Positions 1-8,356 of a stretch of 64,000 nucleotides of DNA are shown here, piece after piece. The translations under genes were made by a program, and so were the position numbers. Source of the DNA: an uncultured Sulfitobacter sp. (GTDB lineage: Bacteria > Pseudomonadota > Alphaproteobacteria > Rhodobacterales > Rhodobacteraceae). Each line of letters opens with the position of its first letter. Within the stretch, counting starts at the first letter, position 1. Location of the stretch: positions 1 through 64,000 of the forward strand of contig CALFWM010000020.1 of assembly GCA_937928635.1 (NCBI GenBank), written 5' to 3'. The notes beneath the pieces were generated by a model. That model had not been told where the DNA came from. It made no database searches and was given only the letters and a program-made list of their open reading frames with translations.

Positions 1-1637
1 CCCGTGAAGCGCGCATCGGCCTCCTGAATGCCCTTCAGATACGTGCCCAGCTTGTTGATCGTGTCCAACTCGCCAATCTCACCCCGCACGGCCTCGTACA
101 CCTTCAACAACCCCGCCTCATGGGGCTGGGAGTGGCTCTCAAAAGACGCCGCGACCGCCTTCTTGATCGCTTGCGCCTCGAACACCTCATGCTCGCCCAA
201 GGGGATATCGTGGTTCTTGCCCATCAGCAGGTAGAGGATATCCACATAATCCTCCCGCGTTTGCGGCCCATCCACCAGAAACCGCGCTCCGGCGCGTTGG
301 CGCAGGGCGTCGTCCACGTTTTCGGGGTAGTTCGAGAACATCCCAAACGTACAATTCCCCCGCACCACCGTGTTGGCCCCGGCAAAGCTCTCCATCAGCA
401 CGGCCGTAATTTCCAACTGCCCGGCGGAGGATTGACGATCCCCCCGCTTGCCCGCCAGCTGATCAATGTCGTCAATGGTGCCAAAGCCGATCACCGATGG
501 ATCAATGATGTTGTTGATAAACGCCTTGGCGTTCTGCCCCGACTTCCCCTGATAGCTGTCGATATTGTCGGTGCTGAGGTTCTGATAGCGAAACGGATAA
601 CCCGCGACCTGACAGTAGTCATTGATCAGCCCGGCCATCATCTGGATCAGCGTCGTCTTGCCCGTCCCCGGTGCACCGTCGCCCATGAAGGTAAAGATGA
701 ACCCGCCCAGTTCCGCAAAGGGGTTCAGGCGGCGGTCAAAGTCATAGGCCATCAGCATCTTGGCCAGCTTCATCGCCTGATATTTGGCGATGTGGTTGCC
801 GACGACCTCATTGGGTTTCTTGAACGTCATGGTGAGTTTCGACGACTTCGCCTTGGACGCCGGAGAGAACCCCGAAACCGTGAAATCATCCGCCTCCACC
901 CGCCAGCTTGCGGCCTCAAACGCCTCCAATCGGGGGGCCGTCTGCGCGCGCAGGGCGACCTTTTCCATCAGGCTTTCGGCAAAACCCGCGACCGTGGCCA
1001 CCAAATGCGCATCATCACTGGCGTGAGCCGCGATGTCTTGGTCCAATTCCCACAACGCCCCATGCAGCGCGGTCTGGCCGTTGTCCGTCAGCACCTCATC
1101 CACATCGCCCACCTCAACGGTGGTTTCGGAGAGGTGCGACGACATGAGATAAGCGCAGGCATTGCCAAAGACATAGAGCGTCACCAGCGCCTCGGCGGCC
1201 AGCAGTTCCTCAAACTCCGACTTGCGCGCGGCGGGCAAGGACCCCTCAAGGTTGGCGCGTTTCAGATCACCGAGGCCGGATTGTTCCGCCACATTCTCCG
1301 CAACCGCCAAAGCAATCGCCATCGCCCGGCGCAACGCGTGCAGGACGGTCGCCTGCAAGGGAGAGATCAGCGCATCGTCGGCGTCCGCCCCTTCAACCCG
1401 CGCTATCAGTTGCACAGCACCCGTGGCCGTGCGCCGCTTAGTCACCAGGCCGGGTGTCGTCGTGCGAAACCGCCGCCGCGTGCCGATGCCTGAGGATTTC
1501 TCCGCCGGGGCATCGCCCACCTTCGCCGTCGCAATACGCGGGGCGTGATCGAACCCCTCCAGCATGGATTGCGCCACCGAGATGTGCTTTTCAACGTCTT
1601 CCTCACGCAGTTCCATGGCGTCTGATGTCTGGCTCAT
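1..1637 (-). CDS. AAA+ ATPase (3' end beyond window)
   Basis: The reading frame is open from ATG at 1637 (SD GGGAGAG just upstream) to the window edge, at least 545 codons, with no stop seen. The Walker A motif GDGAPGTGKTTL lies near residue 320. A Walker B-like FGTIDDID and a sensor/arginine-finger-like segment (RQRAGARF) follow, so this is an AAA+ ATPase of the MoxR/CbbQ-like type. The N-terminal 300 residues are a family-specific region without a domain I recognise. It is the last visible gene of a minus-strand operon with a DUF6638 protein, two small membrane proteins and a coiled-coil protein. An ATP-driven remodelling role on a membrane-associated partner is inference. The fold call is firm; the function is unknown. 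Confidence 0.85.
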   Translation of the reverse strand, partial: MSQTSDAMELREEDVEKHISVAQSMLEGFDHAPRIATAKVGDAPAEKSSGIGTRRRFRTTTPGLVTKRRTATGAVQLIARVEGADADDALISPLQATVLHALRRAMAIALAVAENVAEQSGLGDLKRANLEGSLPAARKSEFEELLAAEALVTLYVFGNACAYLMSSHLSETTVEVGDVDEVLTDNGQTALHGALWELDQDIAAHASDDAHLVATVAGFAESLMEKVALRAQTAPRLEAFEAASWRVEADDFTVSGFSPASKAKSSKLTMTFKKPNEVVGNHIAKYQAMKLAKMLMAYDFDRRLNPFAELGGFIFTFMGDGAPGTGKTTLIQMMAGLINDYCQVAGYPFRYQNLSTDNIDSYQGKSGQNAKAFINNIIDPSVIGFGTIDDIDQLAGKRGDRQSSAGQLEITAVLMESFAGANTVVRGNCTFGMFSNYPENVDDALRQRAGARFLVDGPQTREDYVDILYLLMGKNHDIPLGEHEVFEAQAIKKAVAASFESHSQPHEAGLLKVYEAVRGEIGELDTINKLGTYLKGIQEADARFT

Positions 1638-1653
1638 TTTTCTCTCCCTCTTT

Positions 1654-1673
1654 GGTGCGCATGAATGCGCACC
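1654..1673. repeat. Short intergenic palindrome
   Basis: Perfect 9-bp inverted repeat GGTGCGCAT / ATGCGCACC with a 2-nt loop, between the DUF6638 gene and the ATPase gene, followed by CCTACG. It separates two genes of the same operon and could attenuate transcription or stabilise the upstream mRNA. Similar hairpins are common between genes in Rhodobacteraceae (family knowledge). Confidence 0.6.
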
Positions 1674-1684
1674 CTACGGCGACC

Positions 1685-2824
1685 TTAATACTGCAACACC
1701 CGACCATTGGGGCTGACAACAAACTTGCGCACCGAGCCAAAGCCGGGCGGGTTCTTTTCCTCAAGCACCTGATAGGGGCGTTGCGGCAGAATGATGCTGC
1801 GCTCGGTCCGGGTGGCCCCAAGATCCGCCCCTTTGCCGCCAAAGGGGTCGAGCGCAAACACCTCGCGCTCGACAGTCGAGAACCAGCCACTCTTTTCCTC
1901 AATCACCCGGTCACTGATCAGTTCTTCTTCTGTCCAGACCAGCGCCCAATCCTGACCCTCGGGCGCACGCGCCTCAGCAAGCACCTCTCGCAACGGCCCG
2001 GCCTGACGGGTGTAGGCATGGGAATACATCGGCCCCACATGGAACCGGCGCAGGCGTTTGGGGTGAAGATCATCAAAATCCTGATCAAACCCGCGCGCGA
2101 TGGTGACCAGCTTCAATCCGCCCAGCGCCTGCGCGCTCAGATGCGCCTGCACCTCAGGCCAGCGGCGTTCGTCCTTGGGCAGGCCCCGGCGGCCTGTGTC
2201 CTCAAGCTCCATCAGGTAGATCACCGGCAGGTTCACCTGGCTGTCGTAGGTCGCCCAATGCACCAGAAAACTGCGCCGCTCCTCGCTGATATTGCCCGTC
2301 CAGATCGCCTGAGGATCGTTCCGCGCCCAGAACATTTGCCCCCTGACCAACTCCTCATAGTAGAGCCGCTGGCTCAGCGCGAATTGCAACTTCGTGGGCA
2401 CTTTGCGCTCCGACAGGATGGTCTGCACCATCTGGTCTTTGAGTTCTTCTTCCGAGGGCATCCCCGACAAATGGTTGGCCGCCTGCTGGGCGTCATTGGC
2501 CATGGTCATGATTTCCTCAGAGATGGGAAAGCCGGAGTCCCGCTCATCAATCGTCAAAGACCCAAAAAACCGCCCCGTTTCGCGGCCCACGAGCAAATAC
2601 TTGAGGCTGAGCGCGCGAAACGTATGGGTAAGGTTGACCGCATATCGCGTGAGGATATCCACCTCGCGATCGTTCAGCGTGCCTTCGGCTTTCATTACCC
2701 CGGCGACATGCAGCATATGCTGCATGATGCCTTCAAATTTGCGGAAATACCGTCGGCTGGCAAAGGTATTGGTCAGGCCAACGTGGTCTTGGGTCGTCCC
2801 CTGAGAGGTGGTTGCCTCTGTCAT
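1685..2824 (-). CDS. DUF6638-type protein
   Basis: A 379-residue soluble protein with no signal peptide or membrane segment. I assign it to the DUF6638 group because of its length and its neighbourhood next to an AAA+ ATPase and a coiled-coil protein in roseobacters; this is a recollection, not a search. It is rich in charged residues and contains blocks such as FALSQRLYYEELVRGQMFW and a C-terminal FVVSPNGRVLQY. Its start overlaps the stop of the upstream small membrane protein by 4 bases (ATGA), so the two are translationally coupled. No catalytic motif is apparent. The coding call is strong from length and operon structure; the function is unknown. Confidence 0.8.
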   Translation of the reverse strand: MTEATTSQGTTQDHVGLTNTFASRRYFRKFEGIMQHMLHVAGVMKAEGTLNDREVDILTRYAVNLTHTFRALSLKYLLVGRETGRFFGSLTIDERDSGFPISEEIMTMANDAQQAANHLSGMPSEEELKDQMVQTILSERKVPTKLQFALSQRLYYEELVRGQMFWARNDPQAIWTGNISEERRSFLVHWATYDSQVNLPVIYLMELEDTGRRGLPKDERRWPEVQAHLSAQALGGLKLVTIARGFDQDFDDLHPKRLRRFHVGPMYSHAYTRQAGPLREVLAEARAPEGQDWALVWTEEELISDRVIEEKSGWFSTVEREVFALDPFGGKGADLGATRTERSIILPQRPYQVLEEKNPPGFGSVRKFVVSPNGRVLQY

Positions 2825-3072
2825 TCATGCGCCTTTAGTGGGACGACCAATGAGCCGTCCCGCCAGGCCTGCCATGCCGTCCAACCCAGCAGCAAAAACC
2901 CAAAGATCAGGCTGGGCCCGCCATAAATGTCAAACATCGTTTGCAAGAACCGCGCCAGTCCGTCCAGCATTGTGCCAAGGCCCGCGCCGCCAAAGACCCA
3001 AAACACCAGCGGCAGCGCGATCATCCAAAGGGCTGTTACCGCGGGGACATGATACTTGTGAGGGATACTCAT
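2821..3072 (-). CDS. Small two-helix membrane protein
   Basis: 83 residues. Two hydrophobic stretches (about 10-32 and 50-68, the second ending GWTAW) are separated by an amphipathic segment (LDGLARFLQTMFDIYGG). The C-terminus is short and charged. The ATG is preceded by GGAG at 5-nt spacing, and the stop overlaps the DUF6638 start. It has no recognisable family. Position in the operon suggests it anchors or connects the AAA+/DUF6638 proteins to the membrane, which is inference only. Confidence 0.7.
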   Translation of the reverse strand: MSIPHKYHVPAVTALWMIALPLVFWVFGGAGLGTMLDGLARFLQTMFDIYGGPSLIFGFLLLGWTAWQAWRDGSLVVPLKAHE

Positions 3073-3101
3073 ACATACTCCAATTTTTTCTCATCCTAAC
3101 A

Positions 3102-3356
3102 TCAGCCGTCGCCGCCATCACCGCCATCTGACCAGCCAAAATCATCTGATGCATCCGTGGAAGGTGGGCGAAACAGAACGCTTTTCAAGATGATGCCGAA
3201 AACACCACCCGTACAAAGAAGACTGCCAAGTGCCGAGACCCTCCAATCTAAATCATCGACGGATGCAACAAACAGCAAAACAGCGCCAATCAGTATCATT
3301 AACGGGCTTAGCCACATCCCGACGAAATACCGGATTTGCAGCCACCAAAAGCGCAC
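3102..3356 (-). CDS. Small two-helix membrane protein
   Basis: 84 residues starting with GTG. Its first base overlaps the TAG stop of the upstream coiled-coil gene (TAGTG), which supports coupling. Two hydrophobic helices (about 9-30 and 39-60) are followed by a cytosolic-looking tail rich in Ser, Asp and Gly (ending GGDGGDG). No family recognised. It is the second small membrane protein of this operon and is not an obvious duplicate of the other. Confidence 0.65.
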   Translation of the reverse strand: MRFWWLQIRYFVGMWLSPLMILIGAVLLFVASVDDLDWRVSALGSLLCTGGVFGIILKSVLFRPPSTDASDDFGWSDGGDGGDG

Positions 3357-4432
3357 TACGCGCCGTACTGGTTGCTGTCGTGCTTCTCGATGATCTTGGC
3401 AAAACGGCGGGCGAAACGTTCGTCGGCCTTGGCCTTGGCCTCCAGCACCTCACGGGCGAACACCATGTGATCCTCGTGCTTTTCCATCATCTCGGCCATG
3501 CGCGCATTGGTTGCCGCACCAATCCCGGCCATCGCGCTCTGCGCCTCCTGATCGGTTTTCACGCCAATCTCGTTGATCCGGTGGGCCACATCCTGCTGCT
3601 GCGCGGTTTTCAAGGACTTGGTCAGCGCATCATAGAGAACCACACGCTGTTTCGTGTCCGTTTGCAGCTTGTTGATCAGCACCATCTGCGTGGCCGCCTG
3701 ATTTTGCAAACTGTCGATCCAGGTTTTGCCCTTTTCGATATAACGCTCCAAGGTCTGCGACTTGGCCAGTTTGACCTGTTCATCCTGCACCAGCGCGTTG
3801 TATTTGGCGTTGGCCTCGGCCAGTTCGGTTTCCAACTTGGTGCGTTTGGCCGCATCGGTTTCTGACCCGATGGCATTTTCGAGCTTGATAATCGTCGGGT
3901 CCATCCCGCCAATCTCGGCGCGAATGCCTTCAAGCTCACCCACCGTGAACTCACGCTCATCCAGCGTTTCGGTCAGGTTATCCTCAACCTTCACCTTTTG
4001 CTCTTCTAACATGGCCAACTGCCCTTCAAGCAGCTGCACGATGGTATCGGATTTTGAAATCAGATCCTGCAATTTGTCATCAATTGACGCGCTGCGCACG
4101 CGTTCCTGACGCATGCTGTCGGCCTTGGCACCCGAGAAGATGCCAACAAAGCTCTCCCAGCCCGTTTTGTTGCGCATTTCGTCAAAATCACGGCTGAACC
4201 CGGCGGTCACATCATCCAGCCCCATGATCAGCTCTGCGATATTGGCGTTCATGACGTCCGTGTGGGCATGCACATCCTCAAGGGAGGCGTTCTCAATGTC
4301 GATCATCGCATCATCGCCGGTCTTGAGTTTGGCGCGCGCGGTTTCAATCCGGCTGGTCAGTTCGGCAATCTTGCTTTGCGCTTCCTGAACCTGCGTCTGA
4401 GATTCCCGTACCTGTGCATCCAAATTGGCCAT
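3356..4432 (-). CDS. Long coiled-coil protein, TelA-like in style
   Basis: 358 residues, soluble and almost entirely helical or coiled-coil (heptad-rich about 1-50 and 130-330), rich in Lys, Glu and Ala with no Cys. ATG at 4432 is preferred over the adjacent TTG at 4435 because AGGAGTGG sits just upstream. The segment ERYIEKGKTWIDSLQNQAAT and the repeated helical hairpins recall TelA/KlaA toxic-anion-resistance proteins, but I cannot confirm homology; some databases call such proteins microtubule-binding because of the coiled coil alone. It is the first gene of the operon and has its own promoter. A scaffold working with the AAA+ ATPase is the simplest reading. Confidence 0.75.
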   Translation of the reverse strand: MANLDAQVRESQTQVQEAQSKIAELTSRIETARAKLKTGDDAMIDIENASLEDVHAHTDVMNANIAELIMGLDDVTAGFSRDFDEMRNKTGWESFVGIFSGAKADSMRQERVRSASIDDKLQDLISKSDTIVQLLEGQLAMLEEQKVKVEDNLTETLDEREFTVGELEGIRAEIGGMDPTIIKLENAIGSETDAAKRTKLETELAEANAKYNALVQDEQVKLAKSQTLERYIEKGKTWIDSLQNQAATQMVLINKLQTDTKQRVVLYDALTKSLKTAQQQDVAHRINEIGVKTDQEAQSAMAGIGAATNARMAEMMEKHEDHMVFAREVLEAKAKADERFARRFAKIIEKHDSNQYGA

Positions 4433-4458
4433 CAACCACTCCTGCTTATCAATATGTT

Positions 4459-4486
4459 AGCATACATATAGGGAATGTTACGGCAA
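4459..4486 (-). promoter_or_regulatory. Candidate sigma-70 promoter of the AAA+/coiled-coil operon
   Basis: On the minus strand TTGCCG (4486-4481) is followed after 16 bases by TATGCT (4464-4459), about 27 bases before the ATG of the coiled-coil gene. Spacing and sequence fit a housekeeping promoter moderately well. The following TAACATATTGATAAGC is AT-rich. Confidence 0.4.
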
Positions 4487-4571
4487 TTTACATCACCCAC
4501 CCCCGGCTATTTCCCGAATAGTGGCAAATGCGCCGGTGTTTTTAAAGGGGGTCTGTGACCACAGTTTCCCT

Positions 4572-5795
4572 CTAATTCTGCGAATCCGGCGCGACACCGG
4601 CCCGCCCTGCCGTAAGCGCCAATGCAAGCCAGACAATCACGCCGGCGGCGACATACCAGCCTAATATCAGACGAATGTCGCTGTAGGGCATCACCGAAAC
4701 CTCGCTGGCCGACACAGAGGCCAGCACCAGCGACCCGGCAAACAGCAACTTGCCACACAGGCTTTGGAACGACACATAGGTGGCGCGCGCGGCATCCTCC
4801 AGAAGCGGCTGAATGCGCCCCATCTTGAACGGATGGGACAGCGCATCCGGCACAATCCGCAGGAACAAAACAGCAATTGCCAGCCAGCTTTGGGTCAGGG
4901 TTAACACCGTGATCAGCGCAATCTGCATACCAAAGGCCAACAACAATATCCCCGGCAGGCCCAAACGGCCCTTGAGCCGCAGCGCAAACAGGGAGGCCAC
5001 AAAGGACAGCCCCATCATGATCGCCGTCACGGCACCACTGACCAATGGGGCCTCTCCGGCCAGACTCACGCGGTCCAACGCGGACAGGATAAACGGCTGG
5101 CCAAAGACAAACGGCAAATGGCTGAACCCATACATCACCACCGCCAGTGCAAATATCCAACGCAGCACAGGCTGCCCAAGTGCGGCACGCATGGCTGGCA
5201 CTTGCCCTCCCCGTGGTGCAGTCGCATCGGGGCGGGGCGGCTCGGCAAACCGCCAGGCCAGCACAGTGGCCCCGCACATCGCCAGACCCGCTGCAACAAA
5301 CGTTATTTCAGGGCTCATCAACGCCACAGCCCCACCCGTGATCGCTGAAACGGCAAAGCCAATCAGCGACAATTGCAGCGCACGGGTTTCCTGCGCCTCA
5401 ACCTCATCACTGCGCCCTTCTGCATCCAGCGATTCATAGAGCAGCGCACTGTCCGTCCCCGACGCAAGGGCCGCCGCCCCACCCAGAAAAAACTGGCCCA
5501 GCGCAAAGACGCCAAACATGCCACCCCAGGCCAGAAGCAATGCGCCAACCACACCACATACCGCAGCCGCGATCAGGGTACGCCGCCGCCCCAGCCGATC
5601 AGATGCATAACCGGAGGGCACCTCCAGCACGGTCACCGAAATATCGTAGACCGCATAGAGGATGATTGCCTCCGCCGGGGACAGCACGTTTTGAAAGTAA
5701 AGAAACCAAACCGCCTGCCAAAAGACCAGCGACTGCGCAAACCTGAACCACGGATAAAGCGCGATGTTGCGGGCAAAAGGAGTGGACGCCGACAC
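4572..5795 (-). CDS. MFS transporter
   Basis: 407-residue integral membrane protein with about 12 hydrophobic segments. The loop 2-3 signature of the major facilitator superfamily is present (GYASDRLGRRRT, residues about 62-73). The substrate is not evident; the closest general class is the drug/metabolite efflux type. GTG start 6 bases after the stop of the formamidase-like hydrolase gene, so the two are probably co-transcribed. No truncation is visible. Confidence 0.85.
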   Translation of the reverse strand: MSASTPFARNIALYPWFRFAQSLVFWQAVWFLYFQNVLSPAEAIILYAVYDISVTVLEVPSGYASDRLGRRRTLIAAAVCGVVGALLLAWGGMFGVFALGQFFLGGAAALASGTDSALLYESLDAEGRSDEVEAQETRALQLSLIGFAVSAITGGAVALMSPEITFVAAGLAMCGATVLAWRFAEPPRPDATAPRGGQVPAMRAALGQPVLRWIFALAVVMYGFSHLPFVFGQPFILSALDRVSLAGEAPLVSGAVTAIMMGLSFVASLFALRLKGRLGLPGILLLAFGMQIALITVLTLTQSWLAIAVLFLRIVPDALSHPFKMGRIQPLLEDAARATYVSFQSLCGKLLFAGSLVLASVSASEVSVMPYSDIRLILGWYVAAGVIVWLALALTAGRAGVAPDSQN

Positions 5796-5801
5796 GCGGA
5801 C

Positions 5802-6593
5802 CTACTTCAGCGCCAACAATGTGGCGACCATGGTGCTATCGGGGTCCCCCAACGCGTCAATCACATCAAAATGGTGTTTGCCGTCAACCACGTGCTGCTT
5901 TGCCCCCCAGCCACGTGAAAACGCTTCGGCCTGTTCCAGAAACGCCGGGCGTTCCTGCGCACCAACCCAGACGGACACATCCACCCCGTGGGGCGGACTC
6001 ATGTTCAGGGGGCTTTCGGCCTGTGCCTGTGCCGCGTCCAGTTGCAGAATATCATTCATGCTGGTTTGCAACAGCGGCCCCAGATCAGCGACGGGTGAGA
6101 TGCTGACAATCTGCTTCACGCGGTCGCGCACATCCACGGGCAACAACAGTGGGTCCATGATGCGCGACACCAGATGACCACCCGCCGAATGCCCGGCCAG
6201 GGCGATGGTGCCCTGGGTGCGTGCGGCAACCTTTTTCAGGGCCGCGGCAATTTGCACCCCAATTTCAGAAATGCTTACATCGGGGCACAGGTCATAACTG
6301 GGCATTGCAACGGCCCACCCCTTGGCCAGCGGGCCCGCCGCCAGATGAGACCAGTAAGAGGCATCAAAGGCCTTCCAATAGCCGCCATGCACAAACATCA
6401 CCGTGCCCCGCGACACGCCTGTGGGTTCGAAAAAATCAAGCACCTGCCGCGCTGAGGGGCCATAAGACACGCCGCGCTGCGCACGAAACCCAAGGGACTT
6501 GCGGAATGCCTCTGCCTGATCTGTCCAACGCGGCGGATAACTGGCCGCATCCGGGATATATTCTGCATTGGCATAAGCATCGTCTAACGTCAT
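5802..6593 (-). CDS. Alpha/beta hydrolase, kynurenine formamidase-like
   Basis: 263 residues from the chosen ATG, which has AGGA 8 bases upstream; two earlier in-frame ATGs lack a better site. The oxyanion-hole motif HGGYW and the nucleophile elbow GHSAGGH are those of the arylformamidase branch of alpha/beta hydrolases. The C-terminal KHHFDVIDAL supplies the catalytic His, and VWVGAQERPAF lies in the expected acid region. Kynurenine formamidase hydrolyses N-formylkynurenine in tryptophan breakdown, but no other kynurenine gene is next to it, so the substrate is open. Upstream of an MFS gene and divergent from gabD. Confidence 0.8.
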   Translation of the reverse strand: MTLDDAYANAEYIPDAASYPPRWTDQAEAFRKSLGFRAQRGVSYGPSARQVLDFFEPTGVSRGTVMFVHGGYWKAFDASYWSHLAAGPLAKGWAVAMPSYDLCPDVSISEIGVQIAAALKKVAARTQGTIALAGHSAGGHLVSRIMDPLLLPVDVRDRVKQIVSISPVADLGPLLQTSMNDILQLDAAQAQAESPLNMSPPHGVDVSVWVGAQERPAFLEQAEAFSRGWGAKQHVVDGKHHFDVIDALGDPDSTMVATLLALK

Positions 6594-6756
6594 TTTGTCG
6601 TCCTTTGGTGTCGGCATATTCAAAAACCACATCTCGCACGACATGATAGCCTACTTTCGCCCAAGGTGTTGAAATCTTTAAGTTCAGGCAAGGGCAGGGG
6701 CCGCCAGGTGGCGCAAAAATGCTACAAACACCGGCTGGACAAACCCCACCTTTGTT

Positions 6757-6779
6757 GCTTTGGGTGCGATACCCAAAGC
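6757..6779 (+). promoter_or_regulatory. Hairpin directly upstream of the gabD ribosome site
   Basis: Perfect 9-bp stem GCTTTGGGT / ACCCAAAGC with loop GCGAT. It ends one base before the GGAGA that serves gabD (ATG 6792). A hairpin abutting the Shine-Dalgarno could stabilise the 5' end or modulate initiation; the stem does not itself contain the SD. Confidence 0.5.
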
Positions 6780-6791
6780 GGAGACACCCCC

Positions 6792-8264
6792 ATGACGGAT
6801 ACCAAAACCGACCTGAAAAGCCTTCTCAACGATCCATCCCTGCTTGAAACCCGCGCCTATATCAACGGCACATGGGTCGCGGGCGACAACGGCACATTTG
6901 ATGTGACCAACCCTGCCCGCGGGGATGTCATTGCGCAGGTTGCGGACCTGAGCCGCGCACAGGTCGCCACCGCCATCGCTGCTGCTGAAACCACCCAAAA
7001 AGACTGGGCACGCTGGACTGGCAAGGAACGCGCTGCCGTCTTGCGCAAATGGTTTGATCTGATGATGGCCAATCAGGACGATCTGGGCGCGATCCTGACC
7101 GCTGAACAAGGCAAACCGCTGGCTGAGGCCAAGGGCGAGGTGGCCTATGGGGCCTCATTCATCGAGTTCTTTGGCGAAGAGGCCAAACGTATCTACGGCG
7201 AAACCATTCCGGGCCATCAGCGCGACAAACGCATCACGGTTCTGAAACAACCCATTGGCGTTGCCGCGTCGATCACCCCGTGGAATTTCCCGAATGCAAT
7301 GATCACCCGCAAGGCCGCCCCCGCATTGGCGGCAGGCTGTTCCTTTGTCGCGCGCCCTGCGGCGGAAACGCCACTGTCGGCCATCGTCATGGGTGTGCTG
7401 GCCGAACGTGCGGGCATCCCGGCGGGCGTATTCAACGTGCTGCCCTCGTCGTCTTCTTCTGCCGTGGGCAAGGAATTTTGCGAAAACCCTGCCGTGCGCA
7501 AACTGACGTTCACAGGCTCCACCGAAGTTGGGCGCATTCTGTTGAAACAAGCCGCTGACTCGGTGATGAAATGCTCCATGGAACTGGGCGGCAATGCGCC
7601 TTTCATCGTGTTTGACGATGCGGATCTGAACGCAGCGGTCGAGGGCGCAATCCTGTGCAAATTCCGCAACAACGGCCAGACCTGTGTCTGCGCCAACCGC
7701 ATCTATGTGCAGGCGGGCGTCTATGACGCCTTTGCCCAAAAGCTGAAAGCGCGGGTCGAGACCATGAAAATCGGTGACGGTTTTGAAGCGGGCGTAGAGC
7801 TTGGGCCCCTGATCAACCCGACTGCGGGCGAAAAGGTCAAGGAACACATCGTTGACGCCATCGCCAAAGGGGCCAAGGTCATTTTGGGTGGCAACGGCGC
7901 GATGGATGGCAACTTTCTGCCCCCCACCATCGTCACAGATGTCACCCAGGACATGCAGGTCGCGCAGGACGAAACCTTTGGCCCCTTTGCCCCGCTGTTC
8001 AAATTCGAGGACGAGGATGAAGTGATCCAAATGGCAAATGACACGATCTTTGGCCTGGCCAGCTATTTCTACGCAAAGGACCTCAGCCGCGTCTACAAAG
8101 TAGCCGAAGCACTGGAATATGGCATCGTAGGCGTGAACACGGGCATCATCTCAACCGAAGTCGCCCCCTTTGGTGGCGTAAAACAATCCGGCCTGGGCCG
8201 AGAAGGATCACACCACGGCATCGAGGATTATCTGGAAATGAAATACATCTGCATGTCCGTCTAA
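6792..8264 (+). CDS. gabD: NAD(P)-dependent succinate-semialdehyde dehydrogenase family
   Basis: 490 residues, the normal length. ATG 6792 follows GGAGA; the longer open frame upstream is untranslated leader. Aldehyde dehydrogenase motifs in order: PWNFPNAM (cofactor/substrate), FTGSTEVGR (Rossmann), ELGGNAPFIVFDDAD with the general-base Glu, and GQTCVCANR with the nucleophilic Cys. It ends with the SGLGREGSHHG segment typical of GabD. The predicted reaction is oxidation of succinate semialdehyde to succinate. No gabT or transporter adjoins it. The family call is firm; the exact aldehyde is inferred. Confidence 0.9.
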   Translation: MTDTKTDLKSLLNDPSLLETRAYINGTWVAGDNGTFDVTNPARGDVIAQVADLSRAQVATAIAAAETTQKDWARWTGKERAAVLRKWFDLMMANQDDLGAILTAEQGKPLAEAKGEVAYGASFIEFFGEEAKRIYGETIPGHQRDKRITVLKQPIGVAASITPWNFPNAMITRKAAPALAAGCSFVARPAAETPLSAIVMGVLAERAGIPAGVFNVLPSSSSSAVGKEFCENPAVRKLTFTGSTEVGRILLKQAADSVMKCSMELGGNAPFIVFDDADLNAAVEGAILCKFRNNGQTCVCANRIYVQAGVYDAFAQKLKARVETMKIGDGFEAGVELGPLINPTAGEKVKEHIVDAIAKGAKVILGGNGAMDGNFLPPTIVTDVTQDMQVAQDETFGPFAPLFKFEDEDEVIQMANDTIFGLASYFYAKDLSRVYKVAEALEYGIVGVNTGIISTEVAPFGGVKQSGLGREGSHHGIEDYLEMKYICMSV

Positions 8265-8290
8265 CCGTCAAGAAGGTCACAAACCTTCCG

Positions 8291-8317
8291 GTTTCACCCT
8301 TCCAATAAACTCAATCC
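8291..8317. repeat. Dispersed repeat box, copy 1
   Basis: Contains TTTCACCCTTCCAATAAACT followed by CAATCC, 27 bases after the gabD stop. Near-identical boxes occur at 30533-30557 and, more diverged, at 14421-14445. All three lie in noncoding DNA downstream of a coding region. Confidence 0.55.
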
Positions 8318-8345
8318 CAAGGGCTGCCACATATGCAGCCCTTGG
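8317..8345. terminator. Bidirectional hairpin terminator
   Basis: Perfect 11-bp stem CCAAGGGCTGC / GCAGCCCTTGG with a 7-nt loop CACATAT, between the convergent gabD and lysozyme-like genes. There is no strong T-run, but position and symmetry fit a shared terminator. Confidence 0.75.
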
Positions 8346-8356
8346 CGTTATTGGCC

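Noticed and set aside
120..1493. Plus-strand open frame of 457 codons
   Set aside because: It is the shadow of the AAA+ ATPase gene, which has the P-loop, an SD and a coherent protein on the minus strand.
1454..2926. Plus-strand open frame of 490 codons
   Set aside because: Antisense to the DUF6638 gene; the protein is Pro/His/Arg-rich with no family.
7155..8030. Minus-strand open frame inside gabD
   Set aside because: Shadow of a well-supported aldehyde dehydrogenase; high-GC third positions open the opposite frame.
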